Assembly: GCA_937881055.1 (NCBI GenBank)
Contig: CALGFJ010000224.1
Location: forward strand, 1 to 32,683
DNA: 32,683 nucleotides
Source of the DNA: an uncultured Acidimicrobiaceae bacterium
Lineage (GTDB): Bacteria > Actinomycetota > Acidimicrobiia > Acidimicrobiales > RAAP-2
Direction: 5' to 3'
Shown here: one piece after another, positions 23,731 to 32,601 of the stretch
Layout: each line of letters begins with the position of its first letter
Numbering within the stretch: position 1 is the first letter of the stretch
Made by a program: the position numbers and the translations under genes
The notes under the pieces: model-generated
Database searches by the model: none
The model's input: only the letters and a program-made list of their open reading frames with translations
Told to the model about the DNA's origin: nothing

Positions 23731-24882
23731 GTGCGACTCTTGCGATTCTTCACGGTGCTGGCGACGCTCTCGGGTGCGTTGATCGCGAGCGCTAGCGCGA
23801 CCGAGAGTCGCTCCGATCCGAGCAATCTGGCGTGCGCCAATCAAATCGTCTCGACGTGGACGATTGCGCAGTTGGCAAACGAGACGATCGCGATCCCGGT
23901 GGAGGCGACCAACATCGGCGCATTAGCACCCGCCGCGCGCGCCGGCTACGGCGGCATCCTCCTGTTCGGTGCGACAGCGCCGGCGTCGATGCCCCAAGTT
24001 CTCGCGACGTTGCAGCGCGAGCGACCTGGCCATTACGCCTGGATGGTGATGACGGATGAAGAGGGCGGCGGTGTCGAGCGACTCACGAACGTAGTTGGCT
24101 CGTTCCCGTGGGCCCAGACCATGGGCAAGAATCTCAACGCCCCGCAAATCACCTCGATCGCGAAGCGAGTGGGCATCGCACTTTCGGCGTCCGGCGTCAA
24201 CACCGACCTCGCGCCAGTTCTCGATGTCGACGGCCGGGCGCAGTTTCCCGGAGCGGCCAATCCCGACGGCTACCGCTCGTTCAGCGGCGTGGCGTCAGTG
24301 GCGGCGACCGACGGCCCTGCGTTCATGAAGGGTTTGCAAGAGGTCGGCGTCACGTCGGTCGTGAAGCACTTTCCCGGGCTGGGCTACTCGACGCGTAATA
24401 CCGACTACGGTCCGGCCGCCACCTTGTCGTGGGCGAATCTGCAGACGTCCGGTCTCGTGCCATTTCGCGAGGCCATCGCCAATGGTGCCACCGCGGTGAT
24501 GATGTCCAACGCCCGAGTTCCAGGTCTCTCGTCATTGCCGGCCGGTCTCTCGCCGGTCGTCGTGCAAGCACTTCGCACCACACTCGGTTTCAAAGGACTC
24601 ATCGTCACGGACTCGTTGTCAGCCGGGGCGATCAGTGCGCTGCACCTCGCTGAACCGGCGGCGTCGGTGATGGCCCTCGCGGCGGGTGACGACCTGATCC
24701 TTTTCGGTTCGCCGACGTCGGTGACGGCGTCGTTGTCGCTGGCCGCCAAGATCTCGACAGCGATAGTGACGGCCGTCGAGCACGGCACGCTCGCTCAATC
24801 CACTTTGATCGCCGCCGCCGCTCAAGTGTTGGCCGCGCGCAATCAACTCGTCTGTGGAGCGGCGACCACGACGACGACATGA
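23731..24882 (+). CDS. Secreted glycoside hydrolase family 3 protein (NagZ-like)
   Basis: The 383-residue protein starts with a signal peptide (MRLLRFFTVLATLSGALIASASA). The GH3 barrel shows MTDEEGGGVERLTN (107-120), VNTDLAPVLDVDGRAQFP, VTSVVKHFPGLGY (208-220) and the nucleophile Asp294 in GLIVTDSLSAG. NagZ-type enzymes usually have KHFPGHG followed by DSH, supplying an Asp-His acid/base pair; here the place reads NTD (223-225), so the His is missing. It probably cleaves a beta-glycosidic bond outside the membrane, perhaps GlcNAc from cell-wall or other polysaccharide, but specificity and acid/base residue are uncertain. The C-terminus ends in a run of Thr. The start is GTG. Confidence 0.82.
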   Translation: MRLLRFFTVLATLSGALIASASATESRSDPSNLACANQIVSTWTIAQLANETIAIPVEATNIGALAPAARAGYGGILLFGATAPASMPQVLATLQRERPGHYAWMVMTDEEGGGVERLTNVVGSFPWAQTMGKNLNAPQITSIAKRVGIALSASGVNTDLAPVLDVDGRAQFPGAANPDGYRSFSGVASVAATDGPAFMKGLQEVGVTSVVKHFPGLGYSTRNTDYGPAATLSWANLQTSGLVPFREAIANGATAVMMSNARVPGLSSLPAGLSPVVVQALRTTLGFKGLIVTDSLSAGAISALHLAEPAASVMALAAGDDLILFGSPTSVTASLSLAAKISTAIVTAVEHGTLAQSTLIAAAAQVLAARNQLVCGAATTTTT

Positions 24883-24885
24883 CCT

Positions 24886-25056
24886 CTAGAGGTAGTGCGG
24901 TGGGACCTCGTTGGTTTCGCGACGAATTCGACGGATCTCTTCCTTAAGGCGCGTGATCTCATCGCGCAGCGAGGAGATGATCTCTTCGAGTTCTTCGCGC
25001 GATGGCTCCGTAGGGGTCACCTCGTAAGACTCGCATACCTCGGCGCTCGACGACAA
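24886..25056 (-). CDS. Small coiled-coil protein of unknown function
   Basis: A 56-codon frame ends at TAG 24888-24886, 70 bp downstream of the glutamate dehydrogenase stop and on the same strand. The C-terminal part reads EELEEIISSLRDEITRL followed by KEEIRRIRRETNEVPPHYL, a clear heptad pattern with charged a strong Glu/Arg alternation, consistent with a short coiled coil. Start candidates are TTG at 25056 (56 residues) or GTG at 25020 (44 residues); AAAGG stands just 2 nt before the TTG and no better ribosome site is seen. I do not recognise the family. It may be cotranscribed with gdhA. Confidence 0.5.
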   Translation of the reverse strand: MSSSAEVCESYEVTPTEPSREELEEIISSLRDEITRLKEEIRRIRRETNEVPPHYL

Positions 25057-25126
25057 GACCTTTCTTATCGAAAGAGAACGGTGCGTGAAGCGATCGTGAC
25101 CAATGAGTACGACGACTCAGATTCGA

Positions 25127-26401
25127 TTACGGGAAGAGACCGCGGAGCTCCGTGGCTTCGGCGATACGCTCGACGCCGACGGCAATTGCCGTCTCGCGCA
25201 GCGTGACGTCGAGCTGAAGATGTCGCGTCCAGATGTAATTGAAGGCTTCGCGCATCGTCTTTTCCAGGCGGTCGTGAAACAGTTCCGGCTCCCAGAGGTA
25301 GCCCTGCAGGTCCTGGGCCCATTCGAAGTACGACGCCACGACGCCGCCGGCGTTGGCGAGGACGTCCGGCACGACCGCGATACCGCGACTCGCCAGAACG
25401 TCTGCTCCCACACCGGTCGTCGGACCGTTGGCCGCTTCGACGACGATCGACGCCGCCATTGTCTTGGCGATGTCCTGATCGATCACACCACCCAAGGCCG
25501 CCGGGATGGCGATGTCACTGGGCAGCGTGAAGAGCAGATCGGCGGCCACGGCTTCGCTGTCGGGGTAACCGACGATAGTGCCGGCCTCCTTGTAGTGGTT
25601 CGCCATGATCGTGGGATCGATGCCGCCGGGCACGTGGATCGCGCCGCGGATATCGGCCACACCGACGACCTTCATGCCCCGATCACTCAAGAGCTTCACC
25701 AGGGGAGCCCCGACCTTGCCGTAACCCTGGATGACGACGCGCTGTTCACTCGCGAGCCGACCCATTCGCTGAAGAATCGCACTCGTGCAGATCGTCACGC
25801 CGAGCGACGTCGCACCGGCGTGACCGAGGGTCCCGCCGATGGCGAGCGGCTTACCCGTGACGACGCCAGGAATGTTGTGTCCGGCGAGCATCGACACCGT
25901 GTCCATGATCCAACTCATGACCTGCGTGTCGGTATTGATGTCCGGCGCGGGGATGTCACGGTCCGGTCCGATCATCGGGGCGATGGAGAACGCGTAACGC
26001 CGCGTCAGTCGTTCGAGTTCGGCGCGGCTGAGTGCTGAAGGGTCGACGCGAATACCACCCTTGGCTCCGCCGTAGGGGATGTTGACGACCGCGCACTTGA
26101 TCGACATATCGGCGCTGAGTGCGGCGATCTCATCGACGTTCACACTGGGGTGGAAACGGATACCGCCCTTGCCCGGGCCGCGCGCCGTGCTGTGCTGAAT
26201 GCGCCAGCCGTGGAACATCTCGATCTCACCTGAGTCCATGCGAACGGGGACCGCGACTTCGAGGATCCGTTCCGGAGTCACGATTCGCTTGATCAATCCT
26301 TCGTTCAGACCGAGCAAGTGCCCGGCCGTCTCGATGAGCGAAGTGACATGGAGCCACGGATTGAATTCGTGAGGGGACGCCTCAGACGGACGCGTGACCA
26401 C
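25127..26401 (-). CDS. gdhA: Glutamate dehydrogenase (Glu/Leu/Phe/Val family)
   Basis: The 424-residue protein has STARGPGKGGIRFHPSVNVDEI, KCAVVNIPYGGAKGGIRVDP with the catalytic Lys, DIPAPDINTD with the catalytic Asp, and the Rossmann region VVIQGYGKVGAPLVKLLSDRGMKVVGVAD. EAANGPTT and DVLANAGGVVASYFEW are typical of the hexameric GdhA class. It interconverts glutamate and 2-oxoglutarate plus ammonia. The coenzyme-site Asp after VVGVAD suggests NAD+. Start is GTG at 26401, with GGTGA a few nt upstream; TATATT about 17 nt before it may be a -10 box. The enzyme could use 2-oxoglutarate made by the sugar-acid operon, but the genes are 12 kb apart and the link is only metabolic. Confidence 0.92.
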   Translation of the reverse strand: MVTRPSEASPHEFNPWLHVTSLIETAGHLLGLNEGLIKRIVTPERILEVAVPVRMDSGEIEMFHGWRIQHSTARGPGKGGIRFHPSVNVDEIAALSADMSIKCAVVNIPYGGAKGGIRVDPSALSRAELERLTRRYAFSIAPMIGPDRDIPAPDINTDTQVMSWIMDTVSMLAGHNIPGVVTGKPLAIGGTLGHAGATSLGVTICTSAILQRMGRLASEQRVVIQGYGKVGAPLVKLLSDRGMKVVGVADIRGAIHVPGGIDPTIMANHYKEAGTIVGYPDSEAVAADLLFTLPSDIAIPAALGGVIDQDIAKTMAASIVVEAANGPTTGVGADVLASRGIAVVPDVLANAGGVVASYFEWAQDLQGYLWEPELFHDRLEKTMREAFNYIWTRHLQLDVTLRETAIAVGVERIAEATELRGLFP

Positions 26402-26497
26402 GTTGTCACCAGCCTTTGAATATATGAAAGCGATGTTGCTTCCTCGTACCAGCGTAGGCGACGTGTGATCGTGTTACGGGCCAGTCAACGCGCTTGG

Positions 26498-26503
26498 TAC
26501 TCT
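26498..26503 (+). promoter_or_regulatory. -10-like box of the LLM oxidoreductase gene, leaderless arrangement
   Basis: TACTCT is 7 nt before the ATG at 26511, with no ribosome binding site between them. Confidence 0.45.
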
Positions 26504-26510
26504 GACGACC

Positions 26511-27581
26511 ATGACCGCGAACTCTCGTCCTGCACTGCAAATTTCAACGATCCTGGCGTATTCCGGAGGATTCAAAGAGGCCGCACGAAGCGTCGCGGAA
26601 ATGGAGCGGGCTGGCCTCGACCTCGTGTGGGTCGCCGAGGTCTACGGGTTCGACAGCCCTTCCCTGATGGGATACCTCGCGGCACTGACCGAGCGCGTTC
26701 AGATCGGCTCGGGGATCATGAACATTTTCTCGCGCACGCCATCACTGATCGCTATAACCGCGGCGGGGATTGACGCACTCTCTGATGGTCGCTTTCACCT
26801 CGGCCTCGGCGCCTCCGGCCCTCAGGTCATCGAGGGCTTTTACGGGGTGCCCTACAAGAATCCCCTCGGACGCACGCGCGAGATCGTCGATATCTGTCGC
26901 GACGTGTGGAAGCGAGAGGCGCCACTCGTGCACGAGGGCCGGAATTTCACCCTCCCGTTGCCGAGTGACCAGGGCACCGGACTGGGCAAGGCCCTGAAGA
27001 TGCTGACGCATCCGGTGCGTAGCGAGATCCCGATCTGGATCGCTTCGCTGGGCGAGAAGAACGTCGAGATGACGGCCGCCATCGCGGACGGTTGGCTCCC
27101 GGTCTTCTTCATCCCCGAGCGGGCCAACGAGGTCTGGGGATCGTCGCTCGCGGCCGGTCGGGCCCAACGCGACCCCGCACGGGGCGAATTGATGATCTCG
27201 GCCGGTGGCCTGCTCGCGATCGGCGACGGCCCGGACGTGACGGCGCTTCGAGAGTTCGCGCGACCGATGACGGCGCTGTACGTCGGAGGTATGGGGGCGA
27301 AGGGCAAGAACTTCTACAACGAACTCATGGTGCGCTACGGCTACGAAAAGGAGGCCGCGATAATCCAGGATCTCTATTTGGACGGAAAAAAGAAGGAGGC
27401 GGAGGCGGCGATACCCGATGAGTTCTTGGAACTCACCACGTTGTGTGGACCGGTGAGTTACGTCGCCGAGCGCGTCGCAGCCTTCAAAGAGGCCGGCGTC
27501 ACGCACCTACAGATCCATCCGATACCGCTCGGCGATCAGAGTACGGCGTCACTCATCGAGACGCTCAAGGGGATGGCTTAA
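26511..27581 (+). CDS. LLM-class (luciferase-like) flavin or F420-dependent oxidoreductase
   Basis: The 356-residue TIM-barrel protein has LDLVWVAEVYGFDSPSLMGYLAALTERVQIGSGI, then IAITAAGIDALSDGRFHLGLGASGPQVIEGFYG and VDICRDVWKREAPLVHEG, with PIWIASLGEKNVEMTAAIADGWLP. These are the usual blocks of bacterial luciferase-like monooxygenases, most of which in actinobacteria use coenzyme F420. The Gly-Leu-Gly-Ala-Ser-Gly turn probably holds the cofactor. The substrate is not evident. Its stop TAA and that of the convergent ABC gene share one palindromic TTAA. Confidence 0.88.
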   Translation: MTANSRPALQISTILAYSGGFKEAARSVAEMERAGLDLVWVAEVYGFDSPSLMGYLAALTERVQIGSGIMNIFSRTPSLIAITAAGIDALSDGRFHLGLGASGPQVIEGFYGVPYKNPLGRTREIVDICRDVWKREAPLVHEGRNFTLPLPSDQGTGLGKALKMLTHPVRSEIPIWIASLGEKNVEMTAAIADGWLPVFFIPERANEVWGSSLAAGRAQRDPARGELMISAGGLLAIGDGPDVTALREFARPMTALYVGGMGAKGKNFYNELMVRYGYEKEAAIIQDLYLDGKKKEAEAAIPDEFLELTTLCGPVSYVAERVAAFKEAGVTHLQIHPIPLGDQSTASLIETLKGMA

Positions 27582-29533
27582 GCGTCGTCACTCGCGACGT
27601 CGGCGCGCGTCGAGTCTCGACCGCCCGACTGGAGCCAGGCGTTGTACATGACGGCGTAGGGCCCGCCGGCGCGCAGTAGTTCCTTCGGTGTCCCGACTTC
27701 GACGACGCCGCCGTGGTCGACGACGACGATGCGGTCGGCTCGTTGGGCCGTCGTGAGCCGATGCGCGATGAGGATGGCCGAACGACCTTCGAGCAATCGG
27801 TCGAGGGCTTTTTCAATCACCGTTTCGCTGTGGAGGTCGAGCGAGGACGTCGCCTCGTCAAGGATCAGCACGCGCGGACGCGCGAGGAACGCGCGCGCCA
27901 GGGCGAGAAGTTGGCGCTCGCCCGCCGAGAGGGTCTGACCGCGCTCGTGCACGATCGTGTCCACGCCGTCGGGCAGGCGCTCGACGAGTTCGCGTAGTCC
28001 GACGACGTCGATGGCCTCTTCGATCTCGTCGTTCGTGATGTTCGTTCGGCCGAAACCCAAATTTGTTCGGATGGAGCCGGCGAAGAGGAACGGTTCTTGG
28101 GGTACGACGCCGAGCTGGGAGCGCAACGAGCGCAGGGTCACCGTTCGAATGTCGACGCCGTCGAGCAGGACCCGGCCCGAGGTCGGGTCGTAGAAGCGAT
28201 TGGCCAGTTTGGCCATCGTGGACTTACCGGCACCTGTCGGGCCGACGAACGCGACGGATTCACCGGGAGCGATTTCCAGATTGACGTCGTGCAGCACGAG
28301 GTGGTCGGGGTGGTAACCGAAGCTGACGTTCTCAAACGTGATGCGCCCATCGATCGTCGGCAGGTCCGGGGCGTCGGCGACTTCGTCGACGGCCGGTGGA
28401 ATCTCGAGCAGTTCGCGTAACCGGATGATGGACGAGCGGCCCTGCTGCAGGGCGTTGTACTGCTGGACCAGGAGCTGGATCGGGCCGAAGAATCGGTTCA
28501 GGTACAAGAAGAAGGCGACCAGTTCGCCGAGGTTGAGCTGACCTTCGAGCACCATGTGACCGCCGATGCCGAGCAGCAATCCCTGACCGAGGATGCCGAT
28601 CGTGATGGTCGCCGGTCCGTAGATGGCGTTGACGCGACCGGTGTAGAGGTTCGCGTCACGGTAGGCGCCCACGACGTGGCGGTGATTGCGGATGTTACGG
28701 CGTTGGCGGTTGTTGGCCGTGACGACGCGGATCCCGTAGAGCGACTCCGAGAGGTCGGCCAGCACGTTGGCGATGCGGTCGCGACTGAGCAGGTAGCCCT
28801 TCTCCGATGCGCGGTGGAACCAGACGGTGAGGGCGAAGAGCAACGGCACCACGAGCAGCACCGTCCACGCCGCGAGCGTCACGTTGATGGTGAAGAGCAC
28901 GGCGGTGATGACCACCATCGTCAGACCCTGCATCGCGAACTGGCTGATGCCATCCTGCACGAGTTGCTGCAGGTTCTCGATGTCGCTCGTCATGCGACTC
29001 ATCAAGACTCCGGCTTTCTCTTCGGTGAAGAAATCCAGGCTGAGCCGTTGGAAGTGGGTGAAGACGCGAATTCGCAGGTCGTGCATGACGCGCGCGGCGA
29101 GTTTCCCCGTGACCGAGACCTGCACTCGTTGCAGGAGTGCGCTCGCGAAGGCGAGCGCCAAATAGAGCAGGCCGCAGATCGCGATTACCGCTAGCGAATG
29201 GTGGTGCTTCACCATGCCCTTGTTGATCGCCAACTCGGTGAGCAGCGGTCCCCCCTGCAGGATCAGGCTGATGATGATGACGAGCAGTGACCCGCTGACG
29301 ACCCAACGAGGGTAGGCGCGAAGGAGCTGGGGCAAGGTGAGTCGTTCGTGTTCCTTCTCGCTCGGTCGTTGCGTGAAGGTGAGGTTCGAGGGGGCGTGGG
29401 CCGGCTCACTCGCGAGCAACTTGGTCGCTTCGGTCATCAACTCGGACGGAATGCCACCGAAGGGCAGGCCGTTGGAGGCGCTCGTCCCGCCGAACATGGC
29501 GCCCCCGCCACCCCAGCCGCCACCCCACGCCAT
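27578..29533 (-). CDS. ABC exporter subunit, canonical ATPase half with glycine-rich N-terminus
   Basis: The 651-residue half-transporter has a membrane domain (about residues 70-370, six helices) and an ATPase domain: Walker A GPTGAGKST, GVVPQEPFLFAG, signature LSAGERQLLALARAFL, Walker B VLILDEATSSLD with the catalytic Glu, and switch AHRLTTAQRADRI. The signature LSAGE differs from LSGGQ. The first residues MAWGGGWGGGGAMFGG form an unusual Gly/Trp tract before the membrane domain. Its ATG overlaps the partner stop in TAATG, so the two are translated together and almost certainly form a heterodimer. The substrate may be a lipid, drug or peptide; nothing in the context decides. Confidence 0.93.
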   Translation of the reverse strand: MAWGGGWGGGGAMFGGTSASNGLPFGGIPSELMTEATKLLASEPAHAPSNLTFTQRPSEKEHERLTLPQLLRAYPRWVVSGSLLVIIISLILQGGPLLTELAINKGMVKHHHSLAVIAICGLLYLALAFASALLQRVQVSVTGKLAARVMHDLRIRVFTHFQRLSLDFFTEEKAGVLMSRMTSDIENLQQLVQDGISQFAMQGLTMVVITAVLFTINVTLAAWTVLLVVPLLFALTVWFHRASEKGYLLSRDRIANVLADLSESLYGIRVVTANNRQRRNIRNHRHVVGAYRDANLYTGRVNAIYGPATITIGILGQGLLLGIGGHMVLEGQLNLGELVAFFLYLNRFFGPIQLLVQQYNALQQGRSSIIRLRELLEIPPAVDEVADAPDLPTIDGRITFENVSFGYHPDHLVLHDVNLEIAPGESVAFVGPTGAGKSTMAKLANRFYDPTSGRVLLDGVDIRTVTLRSLRSQLGVVPQEPFLFAGSIRTNLGFGRTNITNDEIEEAIDVVGLRELVERLPDGVDTIVHERGQTLSAGERQLLALARAFLARPRVLILDEATSSLDLHSETVIEKALDRLLEGRSAILIAHRLTTAQRADRIVVVDHGGVVEVGTPKELLRAGGPYAVMYNAWLQSGGRDSTRADVASDDA

Positions 29534-31386
29534 TACGGGTTCTCCTTGGTCGTCTGGGCGAGGACTTGGGAATACAACGGTGTCGACGCCAGCAGTTCCT
29601 CGTGCGTTCCGGTCGCGATCACGCGACCTTCGTCGAGAAGGATCACACGACTGGCGAGGGCGATCGTTGAGATGCGGTGCGCGATGACGATCGTCGTGCG
29701 CTGGCGCAGTAGCCGCGAGAGCGCCTCGTAGATGCCGGCCTCGACGTGCACGTCAATGGCACTCGTCGCGTCGTCGAGGATCAGGATGGGGGGATTGACG
29801 ACCAACGTGCGCGCGATCGCGATTCGCTGACGCTGACCGCCGGACAGGGTGTAGCCCCGCTCGCCGACCACGGTCTCGTAGCCGTACGGGAGGCGTTCGA
29901 TGAATTCGTGGGCGTTCGCGGCCCGGGCCGCCGCCTCGATCTCTTCGAAGGTGGCGTCGGGCTTGCCGTAGGCGATGTTGTCACGGATGGAGACGGAGAA
30001 GAGGAACGGCTCGTCGAGCACGACGCCGACGTTCTCGCGAAGCGACGGCAGCGTGACGTCGCGCAGATCGGATCCGTCAATCGTGATCGATCCACCGGTG
30101 ACGTCGTAGAACCGCGTGACGAGTCGCGCCACCGTCGATTTACCCGATCCGGTTCTTCCGACGATGGCGACCGTCTCGCCGGCGGCGATGTGTGCGTCAA
30201 AGTCGGTCAAGATCTCGGCGCCATTGGCGTAGGTGAAATCAACGTGATTGAAGTCAATGGTCCCGTGAACGTCGACGAGGTCAAAGGCGCCGGGTCGTTC
30301 GACGATGTCCGGGTTCTCATCGAGGATCTCGAAGATCCGTTCGGCGCTCGCCTTGGCGCGCTGTCCCATCATGACGAGTTGGCCGAGCATCATGAACGGT
30401 GCTTGGAGCATCAAGAGATAGGCGTTGAAGGCCAGGATCGCGCCGATGCCGAGGTGGCCGTCGATGACCATCCACCCACCGAAGAACAACACGAGCGCCA
30501 GTCCGAGCTGAGGGAGGTTTTGCACCCACGGCGACCACTGGCCACGGATCTGGGCGTCCTTGATGTAGGCCCACGCCACTCGCTCGGCGGCGTCGGAGAG
30601 CCGATTTATCTCGGCCTCTTCTTGCGCGAAGGACTTGACGACGCGCACGCCATTCACGTTCTCGTCGACGATCGTCGCGACGTCGGCGAGTCGCGCCTGC
30701 GTGATCCACGAAATCGGGAACATCACGCGGCGCATCTTGATGCCGACGAAGTACAGGATTGGCATCACCGTCATCGCGATGCAGGCGAGCAGGGGGTCGA
30801 TACTCAGCATGAACCCGAAAGCGAGCACGCCGATGCAGCACTGCACGAGGATCAACGGCGCGAACGTCGAGTACATCTGCACGCTACGAATGTCACTGTT
30901 CGCACGACTGATGAGCTGTCCGGACTGCACGCGGTCATAGAAGCTGAAGGACAGCCACGTCAGGTGTTGATAGATGAGCGTGCGCAAGTCCGCCTCGACG
31001 TTATAGGCGGTGGAGAACACGTAGCGGCGGGAGATGAATCCGGTAAGTCCCGCTAAGAGCCCGACGATCACGATGTGAACGACGTCGGTGTGAAGGGCCG
31101 TGGAGTGCTTCACCAAGGCGTGGTCGATGGCGCCGTTGAGCATGTTCGGCACCAGCGTTTGGAAGATCAAACTGACGAATGAAAGCCCGATCGCAGTGAA
31201 GAACGTCGCGCGGTGCGAAGCGATCACCGGCAGGATGCGCCGCCACCACGAGAGCGTCTTATCCCGAGATATCCGCACCCTCGGACCGGGATAGTTCGAG
31301 GTGATGCCGCCAAGGGGATTGGCCGATTCGGGCTCCACTTCCTGCTCTCGGACGCGTTCGGAACGCGAAGAGAGGAAAGAAGCCAT
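29533..31386 (-). CDS. ABC exporter subunit with degenerate Walker B
   Basis: The 617-residue half-transporter has a six-helix membrane domain and an ATPase with Walker A GRTGSGKST, VVLDEPFLFSVS, canonical signature LSGGQRQRIAIARTL and switch AHRISTIALASRV. The Walker B end reads ILILDDATSAID, so the catalytic Glu is Asp. With the partner's altered signature LSAGE this makes the pattern of heterodimeric exporters such as TM287/288: one weak ATP site (this Walker A/B with the partner signature) and one active site. The ATG is 6 nt after TAATCT on the minus strand with no ribosome site, so the mRNA is probably leaderless. Confidence 0.93.
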   Translation of the reverse strand: MASFLSSRSERVREQEVEPESANPLGGITSNYPGPRVRISRDKTLSWWRRILPVIASHRATFFTAIGLSFVSLIFQTLVPNMLNGAIDHALVKHSTALHTDVVHIVIVGLLAGLTGFISRRYVFSTAYNVEADLRTLIYQHLTWLSFSFYDRVQSGQLISRANSDIRSVQMYSTFAPLILVQCCIGVLAFGFMLSIDPLLACIAMTVMPILYFVGIKMRRVMFPISWITQARLADVATIVDENVNGVRVVKSFAQEEAEINRLSDAAERVAWAYIKDAQIRGQWSPWVQNLPQLGLALVLFFGGWMVIDGHLGIGAILAFNAYLLMLQAPFMMLGQLVMMGQRAKASAERIFEILDENPDIVERPGAFDLVDVHGTIDFNHVDFTYANGAEILTDFDAHIAAGETVAIVGRTGSGKSTVARLVTRFYDVTGGSITIDGSDLRDVTLPSLRENVGVVLDEPFLFSVSIRDNIAYGKPDATFEEIEAAARAANAHEFIERLPYGYETVVGERGYTLSGGQRQRIAIARTLVVNPPILILDDATSAIDVHVEAGIYEALSRLLRQRTTIVIAHRISTIALASRVILLDEGRVIATGTHEELLASTPLYSQVLAQTTKENP

Positions 31387-31392
31387 CGATCA

Positions 31393-31398
31393 AGATTA
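31393..31398 (-). promoter_or_regulatory. -10-like box of the ABC exporter operon, leaderless arrangement
   Basis: On the minus strand TAATCT is followed by 6 nt and the ATG at 31386; no ribosome binding site can fit between. Confidence 0.5.
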
Positions 31399-31468
31399 CC
31401 GGTCGACCGTTACACCCAACCGTGGCGCGAAGGGTTGCGGCACGCGAGCGCGGTACTCGACCCCGACG

Positions 31469-31474
31469 TAGTGT
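31469..31474 (+). promoter_or_regulatory. -10-like box of upp, leaderless arrangement
   Basis: TAGTGT is followed by 6 nt (GACCTC) and the GTG start at 31481. Confidence 0.5.
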
Positions 31475-31480
31475 GACCTC

Positions 31481-32116
31481 GTGCCATCACTACAGGTCAT
31501 CAATCATCCCGTCGTCGCCGACAAGGTTCGACGTCTGCGCGACGTCACGACGTCCAACGCGGACTTCTTGCGCCTGGCGGGCGAGATCTCGAGATTCGTC
31601 GCGTACGAGGCCTTTCGCGAGACGCCGGTCACGGTTACGACCGTCGACACGCCGGTCCTCAAGGGTGCGCCGGCGGTGCGCATCGATACCGAGTATCTGA
31701 TCGTCCCCATCCTTCGCGCCGGTCTCGGTATGAGTCCCGCCGTCCAAGAGGTCTTGCCCCATCACCGCGTGTGTCTCGTCGGACTTCGTCGCAACGAAAC
31801 GACGTTGAAGCCCGACGTGTACCTCGACGGATTGCCGGAGTCGCTCACCGGGGTGCACGTGGTGCTCTGTGATCCGATGTTGGCGACCGGAGGTTCGTTG
31901 GTGTGTGTCCTGGACATGCTGCGTGCGCGTGGCGCTGGTGACGTGACCGTCTTGTGTCTGATCGCGGCCCAGCCCGGCGTGGACTACGTCTTCTCTCAGC
32001 ATCCCGACGTCGCCATCGTGGCGGCCGCGCTCGACGCGGAACTCAATGACGTGGGCTACATCACGCCCGGTCTCGGCGACGCCGGCGATCGGCTGTTCGG
32101 TCCGCCGGCGCGCTGA
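31481..32116 (+). CDS. upp: Uracil phosphoribosyltransferase
   Basis: The 211-residue protein has VINHPVVADKVRRLRDVTTSNADFL near the start, EYLIVPILRAGLGMSPAVQEVLP (Arg/Ala/Gly loop), VGLRRNETTLKPDVYLDGLP, the PRPP-binding VVLCDPMLATGGSLVCVL and the uracil-binding C-terminus YITPGLGDAGDRLFG. It makes UMP from uracil and PRPP in the cytosol. Start is GTG at 31481. The cytosine deaminase gene is convergent and its stop immediately follows, so both encode steps of pyrimidine salvage. Confidence 0.96.
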   Translation: MPSLQVINHPVVADKVRRLRDVTTSNADFLRLAGEISRFVAYEAFRETPVTVTTVDTPVLKGAPAVRIDTEYLIVPILRAGLGMSPAVQEVLPHHRVCLVGLRRNETTLKPDVYLDGLPESLTGVHVVLCDPMLATGGSLVCVLDMLRARGAGDVTVLCLIAAQPGVDYVFSQHPDVAIVAAALDAELNDVGYITPGLGDAGDRLFGPPAR

Positions 32117-32587
32117 CTACAATCCGATGTCCTCGTTCCAGAGGTCGGGGTGTTCGAGGATAAAGGTGCCCAGTAGTTCGGTGCAGGCCGGGTCGTCCAA
32201 CACGACGATCTCGACGCCGAGTTCGGCCAGCCAGTCGTGACCGCCGTGAAAGGTCGTCGCTTCACCGATCACCACGGCGCCAATGTTGAACTGTCGCACG
32301 AGTCCCGAGCAGTACCAGCACGGCGAGAGCGTGGTGACCATCACGGTGTCCGGGTAGTCGCGACGACGACCGCCCTTTCGGAACGCGTCGGTCTCGGCGT
32401 GCACCGACGCGTCGCGTTCTTGGACCCGACGGTTGTGGCCCGAACTGATCAGGGTGCCGTCGCGCAAGTACAGCGCGGCGCCAATTGGAATACCGCCTTC
32501 ACTCAGACCGAGGACGGCTTCGTCGTAGGCCGTCACGAGCATTCTTCGAGCGAGGTCACGGTCGAGGGGTGATTTGGATGAACTCAT
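32117..32587 (-). CDS. Cytosine deaminase, fungal FCY1-like zinc type
   Basis: The 156-residue zinc deaminase has the HAE motif (His63, Glu65 in ASVHAETDAF) and PCWYC (Cys90, Cys93 in LSPCWYC), which bind zinc and shuttle the proton. The C-terminal run VVIGEATTFHGG, VEIVVLDDPACTELLGTFI and PDLWNEDIGL resembles yeast cytosine deaminase (VVGEN, VVVVDDERC, DWFEDIGE) rather than tRNA adenosine deaminase. It would turn cytosine into uracil, the substrate of the convergent upp product. CATACT lies 6 nt before the ATG. A guanine or other base deaminase is less likely. Confidence 0.85.
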   Translation of the reverse strand: MSSSKSPLDRDLARRMLVTAYDEAVLGLSEGGIPIGAALYLRDGTLISSGHNRRVQERDASVHAETDAFRKGGRRRDYPDTVMVTTLSPCWYCSGLVRQFNIGAVVIGEATTFHGGHDWLAELGVEIVVLDDPACTELLGTFILEHPDLWNEDIGL

Positions 32588-32593
32588 CGGCTA

Positions 32594-32601
32594 AGTATGC
32601 T
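32594..32601. promoter_or_regulatory. Overlapping divergent -10-like boxes in a 22-bp intergenic gap
   Basis: Minus: CATACT (complement of 32594-32599), 6 nt before the deaminase ATG. Plus: TATGCT (32596-32601), 8 nt before the GTG at 32610. The two boxes overlap, so initiation in one direction should exclude the other. Confidence 0.4.
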
